A stretch of 64,000 nt of DNA, from NCBI RefSeq assembly GCF_025359345.1, contig NZ_JANYGQ010000025.1:62001-126000 (forward strand), in the 5' to 3' direction. Both the position numbers and the translations under genes were made by a program. This stretch comes from Mucilaginibacter sp. Its GTDB lineage: Bacteria; Bacteroidota; Bacteroidia; Sphingobacteriales; Sphingobacteriaceae. The notes under the pieces were generated by a model. It did not search any database and was not told the DNA's origin. It was given only the letters and a program-made list of their open reading frames with translations. Below are positions 44,663 to 53,168 of this stretch, piece by piece. Numbering within the stretch: position 1 is the first letter of the stretch; each line of letters begins with the position of its first letter.

Positions 44663-47311
44663 TTAAAATTGAAACATTGCCTTAACCATTAACATTCGTC
44701 CCCTTAAAGGATAGTTAGCAGTAGTCAAGATGTTATTTGAATAAACATAATCAATGTAGTTTTTCGTATTGAATAAATTTGATGCGGTAACTCCAAAATC
44801 AAGCTTTCTTTTCATCAGCCTCTTCTGCAATGTAAGGTCAACGAATGAAGCATTCGTACGCTTTGAACCAGTTGTAGAATTAATATACTGCTCTATATTC
44901 CCTGTTGCCTGGATTTTCCAGGGAAGAAATATAGTCGCTTTTAGGGTTTGGCGAAAAGAATAAACCGGATCATAATGCGTGTTTAGCCCAGCTGTTTCCG
45001 AATCATTTTCGTATACCGTTAGTTCGGCGTTATGGGTCAAAGTGATAAAGTCATTCGGATTACTATTGATTTTTGTGCCTACAGTATACTCATTATTCCT
45101 AAAGTGCAGTAAATTGCCTTGTTGAAGTTGCTCTGCAATGTTCAAAGCATAATTAAGATGTAGGGTTAAAGTCGTTTTGAGGGATAACCAAAATTTACTT
45201 ACGTTTAATGATGTATTAAGGTATTGTGACTGGTTTGAAAAAGCAATATATTTCCTTACAGTCAGTGTGCTATCATACTGATCGTCAGTCATTACATTTG
45301 ACCTGCTGCTGGTATAAAGGAAATTTAAATTGGAAAAAATGCCCGTAATAGTATTTTTATAGTTCAATTGATAGGACAGCGTTTTATTGTTCACTTGGCT
45401 TATAGGTGCATCGTTAACATAAAAGCTTCTATAATCATTTAAAATAAAACCCGGTGAAGTGTTGTCATCCAGTTTATTATTCATTGCCAGCGTTATACTA
45501 TTTGAAAAATAGTTATTTAAGTTGAACTTAAAATACAACTGCGGCTCAAAGAATAACTTATTGAAAGATCGCTCTAATTTCAGGGCTGAATCATCAAGTG
45601 AATTATAACTAATTTTGGCAGTTAGCGAACCGTTGAAGCCTTCATTAATGACGGTCACCCCTAATTCATCATAGAGTCTCAGCATGTTTCGTTTAATGGT
45701 GTCCTGATAAAATGATCCAACAGGCATGCGATCATTACTGATTTTTTTGGTTAAATCGTTTCCTAACGTTTCGCTTCTGACCGTAATCCCAGGCGAGTTA
45801 GTAAAGTTTATCAGTTTCAACTTCTTTACATAGGTTAAATAATTATTTGTATAAAACGTTTGCTTATGAATTTGTTGAAATAACCCTTCGAAAGGGTTGC
45901 CTGCATTCAAAATATCAGGGTAAAGCCCCGGCGACACAGTTAGGTTTTGCGGCAGGTTATTAAATGCAGTAAATGAGCTAAAGCCAACGATATTATTAGC
46001 TACACTTATAAATCCATTTAAATTGTTTGTAAAACTTTGAAAGGGGTTTTTGAGTTGCTGGCTGATACTTCCATTTGAAATGTAATCGGATTGACTGCTC
46101 CAAATTTGCTCATAGCGTAAATCATTGTTTAGGTAAAAATCTTTTTTATTAGCTTGTAGGGCGAGGCCAGTGATCAGCTTTGTAACCGATTGTTTCCCGG
46201 CGTGGCCTTCATTGATCCTAATAGTATCTTTAGGGAGATAAATGTTGGTCAGGGAACTTGGATTTGCAGAAACAGCATCGGTTTCAATGGCTGTGTTCAG
46301 CTTAAGGTCTAAAGTTTTATTTAAAGACACAAGATAGTTTCCCGTTCCCAAATTGTTATTATTAAACCAGTACCGGTTCTGATCTATAGGGGGTTTTGAC
46401 GGCATCGCAATTTTAGCCAGGTCTTGTTTTGAGCTGCCGCTTTCATAATAATTAGGCGAGAAATATTGTTGGGAAAGTTCCTCATCGAGGTTGTCGCCAG
46501 TATTGTTTGTCTTTGCAGTGTTAATAAACTGAAGCCCCTTACTAAACTTCAGAAGACTTAAATTGTCGTCTCTTAAGTTACCCGGAACACCTGCACCCAG
46601 CTGCGCATTTCCCAAAAGGCGCAATTTGGCATTATCTTTTAGCCTGATATTAATTGCGGCACGATCTGAGGGGGTGGTGTTTTCAAGAATTTTTATCGGT
46701 TGATGGTCTTCTAAAACCTGGATCTGTTCAACATCGTTGGACGGTAAATTGTTGGTCGCAATGTTATACCTGCTGTCCAGTAGATCCTTGCCTTCAATGT
46801 ATAATTTATTTATTGCCTTATTGTTATACAATATTTGCCCTGACTTAGTGACTGTTATGCCTGGCAGCTTTTTTATAACGTCAATAATAACCCTGTCGCT
46901 ACTATCTGAAAACGCTTTAACATCATAATTAATAGTATCGCCCCTTGCTTTAATCGGATTTTTGACTGCCTTGATTTCAACCTCATTCAAATCATTTGTT
47001 GATGGTTTAAGCAAAATATCAAGAAAGTGGCTGTCTTTACCGGACAACAATAGCGCCGCTTTTTCGTAGCCTATATTAGAAGCAGTAATGATTAAACTAT
47101 CAGTTGGTGAAGTATAAGAAACAGTAAAGATGCCATCTTTATTGGTTGTTCCATAAGTTAAAATTACTCCATTCGATTTTTGGGATAATATGATATTCGC
47201 ACCATCAATTGCTTTCCCGGTTGCATCATGAACTTTTCCTTTAACAATGATCTGTGCCAGTCCATTTAATTTAAGACAAAAGAGAAATATGCATAACAGC
47301 TTATACTTCAC
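44663..47311 (-). CDS. TonB-type outer-membrane beta-barrel protein with CarboxypepD-reg-like domain
   Basis: An 882-residue outer-membrane protein: signal peptide, CarboxypepD_reg-like domain (IIVKGKVHDATGKAIDGANIIL, about 20-105), plug-like region (IDVIKKLPGITVTKSGQILYNNKAINKLYIEGKDLLDSR... shortened here), and a C-terminal beta-barrel. The plug motif KLPGI and NNKAI.KLYI.G.DLL is characteristic of the TonB-dependent-like proteins that pair with GLPGLI genes in Bacteroidota. No SusD partner is present. Substrate unknown. It starts 14 bp after the GLPGLI gene. Confidence 0.85.
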   Translation of the reverse strand: MKYKLLCIFLFCLKLNGLAQIIVKGKVHDATGKAIDGANIILSQKSNGVILTYGTTNKDGIFTVSYTSPTDSLIITASNIGYEKAALLLSGKDSHFLDILLKPSTNDLNEVEIKAVKNPIKARGDTINYDVKAFSDSSDRVIIDVIKKLPGITVTKSGQILYNNKAINKLYIEGKDLLDSRYNIATNNLPSNDVEQIQVLEDHQPIKILENTTPSDRAAINIRLKDNAKLRLLGNAQLGAGVPGNLRDDNLSLLKFSKGLQFINTAKTNNTGDNLDEELSQQYFSPNYYESGSSKQDLAKIAMPSKPPIDQNRYWFNNNNLGTGNYLVSLNKTLDLKLNTAIETDAVSANPSSLTNIYLPKDTIRINEGHAGKQSVTKLITGLALQANKKDFYLNNDLRYEQIWSSQSDYISNGSISQQLKNPFQSFTNNLNGFISVANNIVGFSSFTAFNNLPQNLTVSPGLYPDILNAGNPFEGLFQQIHKQTFYTNNYLTYVKKLKLINFTNSPGITVRSETLGNDLTKKISNDRMPVGSFYQDTIKRNMLRLYDELGVTVINEGFNGSLTAKISYNSLDDSALKLERSFNKLFFEPQLYFKFNLNNYFSNSITLAMNNKLDDNTSPGFILNDYRSFYVNDAPISQVNNKTLSYQLNYKNTITGIFSNLNFLYTSSRSNVMTDDQYDSTLTVRKYIAFSNQSQYLNTSLNVSKFWLSLKTTLTLHLNYALNIAEQLQQGNLLHFRNNEYTVGTKINSNPNDFITLTHNAELTVYENDSETAGLNTHYDPVYSFRQTLKATIFLPWKIQATGNIEQYINSTTGSKRTNASFVDLTLQKRLMKRKLDFGVTASNLFNTKNYIDYVYSNNILTTANYPLRGRMLMVKAMFQF

Positions 47312-47325
47312 GAATTTTCATAGAA

Positions 47326-48078
47326 TTAATTACCTGTGACCTGTTTCAAAGCATCACCATTTGGCAAAGTGCCATTTTTGTTCAGCGCTCTTTGATTTAG
47401 CATCGCTTTTTTTAATTGCGACTCTTTCACCACTGCATACGACTTAATATTTAAAATCCGGTTTTGATCTTTGGCATAATTAAACGAAGTCAATTTAATG
47501 TCAAAGCCGGTGTTTGTAGTAGCCTTAATTATTAACCCCGGTAATCCATAAAAATAATTAGGCCCATCGCGCAGCGGTATTTCTATGCAATACCAGGCTG
47601 TTATTTGGATAGTGTCCTTAGTCATGGACGCTTTATGGCACATCAGTTTTCCAATCATAGCTGTTTCAGGTAGTAATTTCCATCGTTTAGAGCTTAATGT
47701 GTCAACTTGAAATCCTAACGACTGATCACCAACGTCCTGAATGTAAAATGCCTTGTTGCGGGTATAATCCTTTTCAATCTCGAAATTACATAAATTGGTT
47801 AGCAAATCTCCACGTTCAAATTTCATAGGTGTCCCTGATGATTGCGATTTTTCATATTTTTTTTGAATGCGGCTCAAATTTTCCTGCTTTCCTGTGCTAC
47901 AAAAATAACTCCCGGACTTTGTGATATCCAATTGACATACATCGTTTATTATTTTTTGCCCGTTTTTGAGATAAACGACTTCGTACTGTGCTGTTGCAGT
48001 TATTGTCTTCTTCGCCTGGCAAAAGGTACTCTGTTGCGTACATAGGAAGACGATCAAAAATAATATTGTGGCTCTCAT
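47326..48078 (-). CDS. GLPGLI family protein
   Basis: A 250-residue secreted protein with a signal peptide (cleavage near FCQA) and the name-giving motif YFYGLPGLIIK at about 175-185. The family is found only in Bacteroidota, commonly beside an outer-membrane receptor as here. Its role is unknown. It carries five or more cysteines after the signal peptide, among them C48, C60, C97, C147 and C164. Confidence 0.9.
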   Translation of the reverse strand: MRATILFLIVFLCTQQSTFCQAKKTITATAQYEVVYLKNGQKIINDVCQLDITKSGSYFCSTGKQENLSRIQKKYEKSQSSGTPMKFERGDLLTNLCNFEIEKDYTRNKAFYIQDVGDQSLGFQVDTLSSKRWKLLPETAMIGKLMCHKASMTKDTIQITAWYCIEIPLRDGPNYFYGLPGLIIKATTNTGFDIKLTSFNYAKDQNRILNIKSYAVVKESQLKKAMLNQRALNKNGTLPNGDALKQVTGN

Positions 48079-48092
48079 AACTTCTATTAAAA

Positions 48093-48122
48093 AAGGAATA
48101 GCATCTTACGACGCTATTCCTT
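48093..48122 (-). terminator. Attenuating terminator between peptide and GLPGLI genes
   Basis: Arms AAGGAATAGC / GCTATTCCTT with a 10-base loop; on the minus strand the stem is followed by a run of T. It lies between the peptide stop and the GLPGLI start and should make the peptide transcript more abundant than the downstream genes. Confidence 0.7.
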
Positions 48123-48171
48123 ATTAAACTATAATCGTGGTTAAATATTTTGTTAATTTATAAATTGTCAA

Positions 48172-48468
48172 TTACTGCACTATCAAAGTAGTGTTCGTGC
48201 CGCAAGCTGCGTCACAGGATTGGGTTAAACTATACATTCTTGACACAGCTTCCCCTTCTGTCGCTCCGTGAGATACGCAGTTCCAGGTTACGCCGCAAGA
48301 GCTGACGTAAGTTGCTGTCATTCTAACTGCTTCCATAAGCCACGAATAACTCGAGATCGCGACATTTCTTTTCGATTTAGTTTCGTTAATAATATTGGTT
48401 GATTTTGTTCCTGCAAAGCTTGCAAGCGTTAGGAAAAGGATTCCTGTTGATAAGATAATTTTTTTCAT
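48172..48468 (-). CDS. Secreted four-cysteine peptide
   Basis: A 98-residue precursor: signal peptide MKKIILSTGILFLTLASFA cleaved before Gly20, giving a mature peptide of about 79 residues with cysteines at 58, 64, 85 and 89, so two disulphides are possible. A Gly/Ser/Thr-rich C-terminal half (SSCGVTWNCVSHGATEGEA) is unlike known families. It has its own promoter and terminator. The place ahead of GLPGLI and a TonB-type receptor suggests it works with them. Function unknown; it might be a toxin, a pheromone or a surface peptide. Confidence 0.7.
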   Translation of the reverse strand: MKKIILSTGILFLTLASFAGTKSTNIINETKSKRNVAISSYSWLMEAVRMTATYVSSCGVTWNCVSHGATEGEAVSRMYSLTQSCDAACGTNTTLIVQ

Positions 48469-48830
48469 GTCAGATAAGTAATTTAGGATTATAGATTAAT
48501 TATTTTAAAGATATATATTATTCCGCAAAAAACAATAAAATATTAATTAATTTTTAATCGATAATTTATCCTATTCTGAAAATGATTTAATTTCTGTTTT
48601 CAGTCTCTCTGTAATTGAACATATTGTATGATAAGAAGCCGGTTTTCTTTATGGGGGATATAAATCAAAGAGGGAAGTCCAATTTATGATCAATATGGAA
48701 ATTAAGGAAGCAGTGAATGAGATTTAAAATACAAAAGGCCCTAACACTTTCTGTAATATTCAGGCAGTTTCATTCAGGTAGAATTAAAAAGCTCGCTGTT
48801 ATAAGCAGCCTAATAAAATAGATTTCCAGT
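48469..48830. other. Gap between peptide gene and small-protein operon
   Basis: An AT-rich 362-bp stretch. It holds the peptide promoter at 48506-48535. Nothing else is supported. Confidence 0.6.
48506..48535 (-). promoter_or_regulatory. Promoter of the four-cysteine peptide gene
   Basis: On the minus strand TTG (48533-48535) and TATCTTTA (48506-48513) are separated by 19 bases, one mismatch from the Bacteroidota consensus. The leader is about 30 nt. Confidence 0.6.
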
Positions 48831-49073
48831 TTAATTTATATCCCCCAATAACGAATTAAGATATTTATCATCAATCGGCTGCATTTCTATCTTTTTACCC
48901 TGTGCCCTCGTTATTTTGGCAAACGAGTTGGTTTGATTAAGGTTATTTAATAACGATGTAAAATTAGCAGGCGAAATATTTATGTCTTTTGCATTTTTTA
49001 AATCACAAACATAATATCCATCCACGAACTGAACATGCTTATAAAAACGGTAATCTATTGCTTTGGCTAGCAT
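48831..49073 (-). CDS. Small protein of XRE operon, 80 aa
   Basis: MLAKAIDYRFYKHVQFVDG... contains no recognised domain. It starts 4 bp after the 59-aa ORF, in the same operon as the XRE regulator. It has one cysteine and a mixed charge pattern, and is probably cytoplasmic. Confidence 0.6.
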   Translation of the reverse strand: MLAKAIDYRFYKHVQFVDGYYVCDLKNAKDINISPANFTSLLNNLNQTNSFAKITRAQGKKIEMQPIDDKYLNSLLGDIN

Positions 49074-49077
49074 CTTC

Positions 49078-49257
49078 TCAGTACATATCAGATTTCGGCA
49101 TAAAGATATGCCTGTCGTTTCTATCGCGATTATCGGTATTCAGATGCTCTAAAATACGATCTGCCACAATAATCTGCACCGCCTCTGATCGGAAAGCGTT
49201 AACGGCATCAGTAATTTCAACCAATTGTTTTTTTAATCGTTCTGTTTGTTTATACAT
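49078..49257 (-). CDS. Small protein of XRE operon, 59 aa
   Basis: MYKQTERLKKQLVEITDAV... is a helical, charged 59-residue protein. The start is 8 bp after the XRE stop and the stop is 4 bp before the next gene. Tight spacing on both sides makes it likely real. No family is recognised. Confidence 0.6.
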   Translation of the reverse strand: MYKQTERLKKQLVEITDAVNAFRSEAVQIIVADRILEHLNTDNRDRNDRHIFMPKSDMY

Positions 49258-49265
49258 GCAGTGCG

Positions 49266-49655
49266 TTATTTGCCCTTAAAAAGCTCATTTTTTTCTTTTT
49301 CTGCCTGTAGCAAACGTTCATAAAGCTTTTTATTTTCCTCAACCAACTCCATTAGTTTATCTAATGGGTTGAAAGTACAATGATGACGGAAGTCGCCTGT
49401 ACTGTTATCATGAAAGTTATTAAAATAGTTAAACACAGCTTCTTCACTGAAATTTTTGATAGCATCAGGCGTCACGCCTAAAATCTTAGCTACTTTTTCT
49501 AAAACATCGTCTTCCAAAATCTCACTTTGTTCCATTCGGGAAACAGTTTGTTGGCTCACACCCAATTCAGATGCAAGAGTTTCCTGTTTAATGCCCCGAA
49601 GTTCACGGATGCGGCCAATCTTTCGACCGACATTGGTATTGGTAGATGTTTCCAT
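49266..49655 (-). CDS. XRE-family HTH regulator
   Basis: A 129-residue regulator starting METSTNTNVGRKIG. The HTH reads IRELRGIKQETLASELGVSQQTVSRMEQ, followed by LEKVAKILGVTPDAIKNFSEEAVFNYF and a C-terminal coiled coil (LMELVEENKKLYERLLQAEKEKNE). The frame is open 32 codons upstream, but ATG 49655 is just after a -7 promoter box, so the shorter form is chosen. It probably controls its own operon with the 59- and 80-residue proteins. Confidence 0.85.
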   Translation of the reverse strand: METSTNTNVGRKIGRIRELRGIKQETLASELGVSQQTVSRMEQSEILEDDVLEKVAKILGVTPDAIKNFSEEAVFNYFNNFHDNSTGDFRHHCTFNPLDKLMELVEENKKLYERLLQAEKEKNELFKGK

Positions 49656-49660
49656 AGTTT

Positions 49661-49668
49661 CAAATATA
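49661..49668 (-). promoter_or_regulatory. -7 box directly before the XRE start
   Basis: On the minus strand TATATTTG fits TAnnTTTG exactly and ends only 5 bp from the ATG, implying a leaderless or nearly leaderless transcript. The -33 element is not clear. Confidence 0.5.
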
Positions 49669-50162
49669 CAAAGATTTCTTTTTGATAATAATAAGGGTAA
49701 TATACGGAATATTCCCTTCGCTTCGGCAGACGGCTTCATTGCACCACGCACTGCGTGCCGGGTCCCATTGCGCCGTCAGCCTTCGCGCCGCGCCGCAAAA
49801 CTGAAATTCGCTGCACTCATAACAGATTTGCTTCCGGCCACCGCTCCTTGATAGGACACATTCCATATTCACCTGTACAGCGAAGATAGCCCACGCCGGG
49901 ATAAAAAGTAAAGGCTATACAGAGCGGCGGGAGTTGTTCGCTTTCAGCGGCCCCGCCGGCCTTGACATTTTACCCGGCTACGCGCTCTTGGTTGCTTAAC
50001 AGTTGAGTATGGCCTGCGTGTTCATAACCTCTTCCGGCTCACCTGAACGCGGCCGAGCATCGGCGGTAAACAACACGGTCGTATAAGTAAAATACACGCG
50101 CTATGGGTTCAGTACCGCTTTACACGTGTCGAAATTTGAATATAACGTAAAGCAAATCCATC
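49669..50162. other. GC-rich gap between XRE and HEPN operons
   Basis: About 490 bp without a supported gene, clearly more GC-rich than its flanks. It has an inverted repeat CACGCA-C-TGCGTG at 49745-49757. It may be a remnant of another element or a control region for one of the divergent operons. Confidence 0.5.
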
Positions 50163-50402
50163 ATGAAAGTCATTATTAATAACATCAATATCTACTTTAA
50201 CACCGGGTATAAAAGCACTATTAATATAGGAAACGAAAGAACAACTGTACCGGATTTACAGGATTTCTCCCCTCATATCGTCGTAAAAGATGGCGTTGTA
50301 ACAGATGATAGCGCATTTCTTGAACGCCTAAAGGAACGCCTTACCCAAAGTGAACAAGAAGTAAAAGAATTTCTGGAAAAGTATAACGCAAAAAACCAAT
50401 AA
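50163..50402 (+). CDS. Small protein ahead of the HEPN gene, 79 aa
   Basis: MKVIINNINIYFNTGYK... has a beta-rich N-terminal half and a helical C-terminal half (DSAFLERLKERLTQSEQEVKEFLEKYN). It ends 5 bp before the HEPN gene, so it is probably co-translated. No family recognised. It could be an antitoxin-like partner; this is inference from position. Confidence 0.6.
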   Translation: MKVIINNINIYFNTGYKSTINIGNERTTVPDLQDFSPHIVVKDGVVTDDSAFLERLKERLTQSEQEVKEFLEKYNAKNQ

Positions 50403-50407
50403 ATGCG

Positions 50408-51280
50408 ATGGAAAGAAAGCATATCAATCTCTCTCCTTTTCAGTGCAGGGAATTGGAAGAAATTATTACTCCCCTGGTAAGCCAGTATCAAACAGAATAT
50501 ATTCTTTGTTTTGGCTGCCTGAACGATACGAAATCCGCAGCGAGTTGTTTTATTGAAGAGATCAAGCAAAGTAATACACATTATTTCCTGCTCATGGTCA
50601 CCACAGAGCCAACACGTATTGAGCATGAAGTTCAGGATTATGTCAACAATCATTTTGAACAGGCAGCCATTACCATTATCGCGCATGGCCTCGAAACGGT
50701 AACGAATGCGGTAAGCCAGGGCAACCGCTTTTTTAACGTAGTTTGCCGTGAGGGAATGCAGTTATATACGGCCAGTGGCTTACGGTTAAACCTGGGTTAC
50801 CCGAACCTGAACCCCGCTACCACACTGGCAACGGCCGAAAAACATTTTTATCACCGGTATCAAATGGCTTTAGGCTTTATGGAAGCGCCAGGCGATTGTT
50901 TTGAAAAAGCATATTATGACAATACCGTTTTTATGCTTCATCAGGCTGTCGAACAGGCTTGTATTACCATGATCGGTGTATTTATGGCTTACCGTTCAGA
51001 CAAGCACAATCTTACCCGCCTGTTGAATTTATGCCTTTGTTTTTCCGGCGAACCCGCCGCCATATTTCCACGCAAGACCGGGGAAGATCAGCGTCTATTC
51101 CAACTATTACTGAAAAGTTACTCGGAAGCCCGTTACCGGGACGAATATAATGTGAGCAGTCAGGATGCAGATATCCTTTGCACACAAGTAAGGGCATTGA
51201 TAACGCTTACGGAGGAACTTTGCATCGACCAGATAAATGACCTGCGGACGGCGGTTAGCCATATCCCTAAACAGAATTGA
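50408..51280 (+). CDS. HEPN-domain protein with MNT-like N-terminus
   Basis: A 290-residue protein. Residues about 20-150 resemble a degenerate nucleotidyltransferase fold; residues about 165-285 are a HEPN domain with FMLHQAVEQACITMIGVFMAY, KHNLTRLLNLC and ARYRDEYNVSSQDADILCTQVRALITLTEEL. The Rx4-6H RNase motif of HEPN toxins is not in the usual place, so catalytic activity is uncertain. HEPN/MNT pairs commonly serve as toxin-antitoxin or defence modules; here the two parts appear fused. Confidence 0.7.
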   Translation: MERKHINLSPFQCRELEEIITPLVSQYQTEYILCFGCLNDTKSAASCFIEEIKQSNTHYFLLMVTTEPTRIEHEVQDYVNNHFEQAAITIIAHGLETVTNAVSQGNRFFNVVCREGMQLYTASGLRLNLGYPNLNPATTLATAEKHFYHRYQMALGFMEAPGDCFEKAYYDNTVFMLHQAVEQACITMIGVFMAYRSDKHNLTRLLNLCLCFSGEPAAIFPRKTGEDQRLFQLLLKSYSEARYRDEYNVSSQDADILCTQVRALITLTEELCIDQINDLRTAVSHIPKQN

Positions 51281-51310
51281 ATCTTTACTTAATTACCTAA
51301 CTGTAATATC

Positions 51311-52707
51311 ATGCCAGCTAAAAAAACAAAGTTGAGTACGGTTTTATCACCTGACACTTTCTTTTATACCATTTCATTTGAACAGCCCAAACAACGTTTG
51401 ACGAGAGAAATACTTGAGAAACATTTTCCGGTACCCAAAGGCAGAAAGGCACACCGGGGCATCCATACGGAATACAAAAACTTTAAAAATAGATTGGTGT
51501 CAGTGAGTGTAAAACTGCCTGATAATTCTGAAAATATGCTATCTCTGCATGTGGGCTTAGATGAATTAGATGTTGCCTGTACCTGTGGTATGCCGGACAG
51601 AAAACTATGTTATCATGCTTACATGGGATGTATAGCCTTACCTGGCGGCATTATTTGGATTTCGACAGCTATTACTGGCCGGGTTTTATAGCTGACGAGA
51701 AAGTTAAAGCCAAGTTTTTAACTACCGAAGTAACTAAAAACTGGATTGCTGTAAAACCGAAAGCAAAATACGGTAACATTTTTAAATCTACCATCGGATT
51801 TAAGGATATTGAAAAGTTGCCATTGGTTAAACCTGCAATGGTTACAACTATGCCAACAGGTGGTCAGCAGGTAATAGCTTATTGCTTAACTTACAATGTA
51901 GGCAGCCATTCCAATTTGCACCTGCCTGTTCTAATGCCTTGTTTGGGAGTGACAAGTAAGCATAACAATGAGGTTGTTAGCTTTAAGCGGTTCAACCGCA
52001 GGGATAAACCTATTGCGGGTGTCACCTACAACATAAACCAGCAGCAACTCAATGAAATATCCACTCAACAATATGATACTTCAATACGGCATTACGGATT
52101 AACTGGTGAGGGAAAAAAGCAAGAAGCGGCAAAGGCAAAGCAAGAAATGCTTAACTTATGGGAACGGGCAATTCCCTTACTTTTAAACGAAAAATATAAC
52201 TATTGCTATTATACTTATTGGTTAAAGTATCTTAAAGACAAACCCCGCAAGGCCGATATGAGGGGATGTCAATACAGTTTAGAAAGACCCGTTCTAAGTT
52301 TTATATTAAAGTTTCACCAAGACCATTTTTCATTTGTTGCGATGGTTTCTGTTAACGGCCAACCTTTAAAATTTAACTATAAGCCGCATTTGTTTGTATT
52401 CGATGACACTACAGAATTATGTTACCTCATGCCATCGGTTCAGGGGGACGATCTGTTAATGTGGGTGTTATCCGACAACAAAAGGTTAACGGTGCTTAAA
52501 GAACATTTTAAAGAGTTTCACGATACATTTCTTGCTGAGGTTAGTTCATACTATCCGGTGTTATTTATCGATCCTGAATCTCAAAAACCTGTCCCATATA
52601 GTTTTGAAATGATTTCCAATGGAATAATTAAAATGACGTATCTATGGAAAACGATGAAATCGAATTTAAGGAACTATCAGCAAGCGAGGTCAAAGAAATG
52701 CTTTTAG
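51311..52707 (+). pseudogene. SWIM zinc-finger protein, frameshifted
   Basis: The first frame (51311-51691) begins MPAKKTKLSTVLSPDTFFYTISFEQ and ends inside a SWIM motif CTCGMPDRKLCYHAYMG. The second frame, open from 51565 to 52707, continues YSLTWRHYLDFDSYYWPGFIADEKVK, clearly the rest of the same protein. A -1 shift (one base lost) near 51630 breaks the gene. The whole would be about 464 residues. SWIM domains (CxCx7CxH here) bind DNA or protein. It might be a real mutation or a sequencing error; the intact gene would be the third of the HEPN operon. Confidence 0.7.
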
Positions 52708-52758
52708 TATAAGGTATATTTTTATTAATTACCCACTCGATAAACTTAAAGAAATAAT

Positions 52759-52905
52759 ATGGCAATTGTATCGGGGATGGGTTTACAATTCGCCGAGTGG
52801 GTACTGCAGGATGATATAAAAGATATGCTACTGTTTTATGATTTCATAACTCACTTAATAGATGATCTATTTGAGTATTCCCAATATCTAAACCGCCGGG
52901 AGTAA
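52759..52905 (+). CDS. Small ORF at the right end, 48 aa
   Basis: MAIVSGMGLQFAEWVLQ... is a 48-residue acidic, amphipathic ORF following the SWIM gene by 51 bp on the same strand. No family is recognised. Coding status is uncertain. Confidence 0.4.
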   Translation: MAIVSGMGLQFAEWVLQDDIKDMLLFYDFITHLIDDLFEYSQYLNRRE

Positions 52906-53087
52906 GGTTCGGGTACACGCTGTTCTTTGATAGCGGCGACTGCAACTTCAATTAACGAAAAGTCGGTTCATCGTCTTAAAAAACGACTTTTTTTATTCAA
53001 AAACATTGATTATATTTGTATAACAAGTTCATTGACTATCTGTTACGAGTGCTTTTATGATGCAAATGCAATCAAATGACGTCTAAT

Positions 53088-53115
53088 AAAATGAGACCCA
53101 TTCGGTTACCATTTT
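53088..53115 (+). repeat. Right copy of the 28/29-bp end repeat
   Basis: Begins AAAATGAGACCCATTCGG, ends TTACCATTTT; compare 34886-34914. It lies 55 bp inside attR. Confidence 0.7.
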
Positions 53116-53168
53116 CATAAGGAAGCTTGATAACTTTAACATAATCAACCCTTTAAGGGGTGGGATAA

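Noticed and set aside
49660..49872. 70-codon minus-strand ORF upstream of the XRE gene
   Set aside because: It overlaps the XRE promoter region and GC-rich noncoding sequence; no domain or spacing evidence supports it.
51600..51640. Programmed -1 frameshifting in the SWIM gene
   Set aside because: The direction fits but no X-XXY-YYZ heptamer in the zero frame lies in the overlap.
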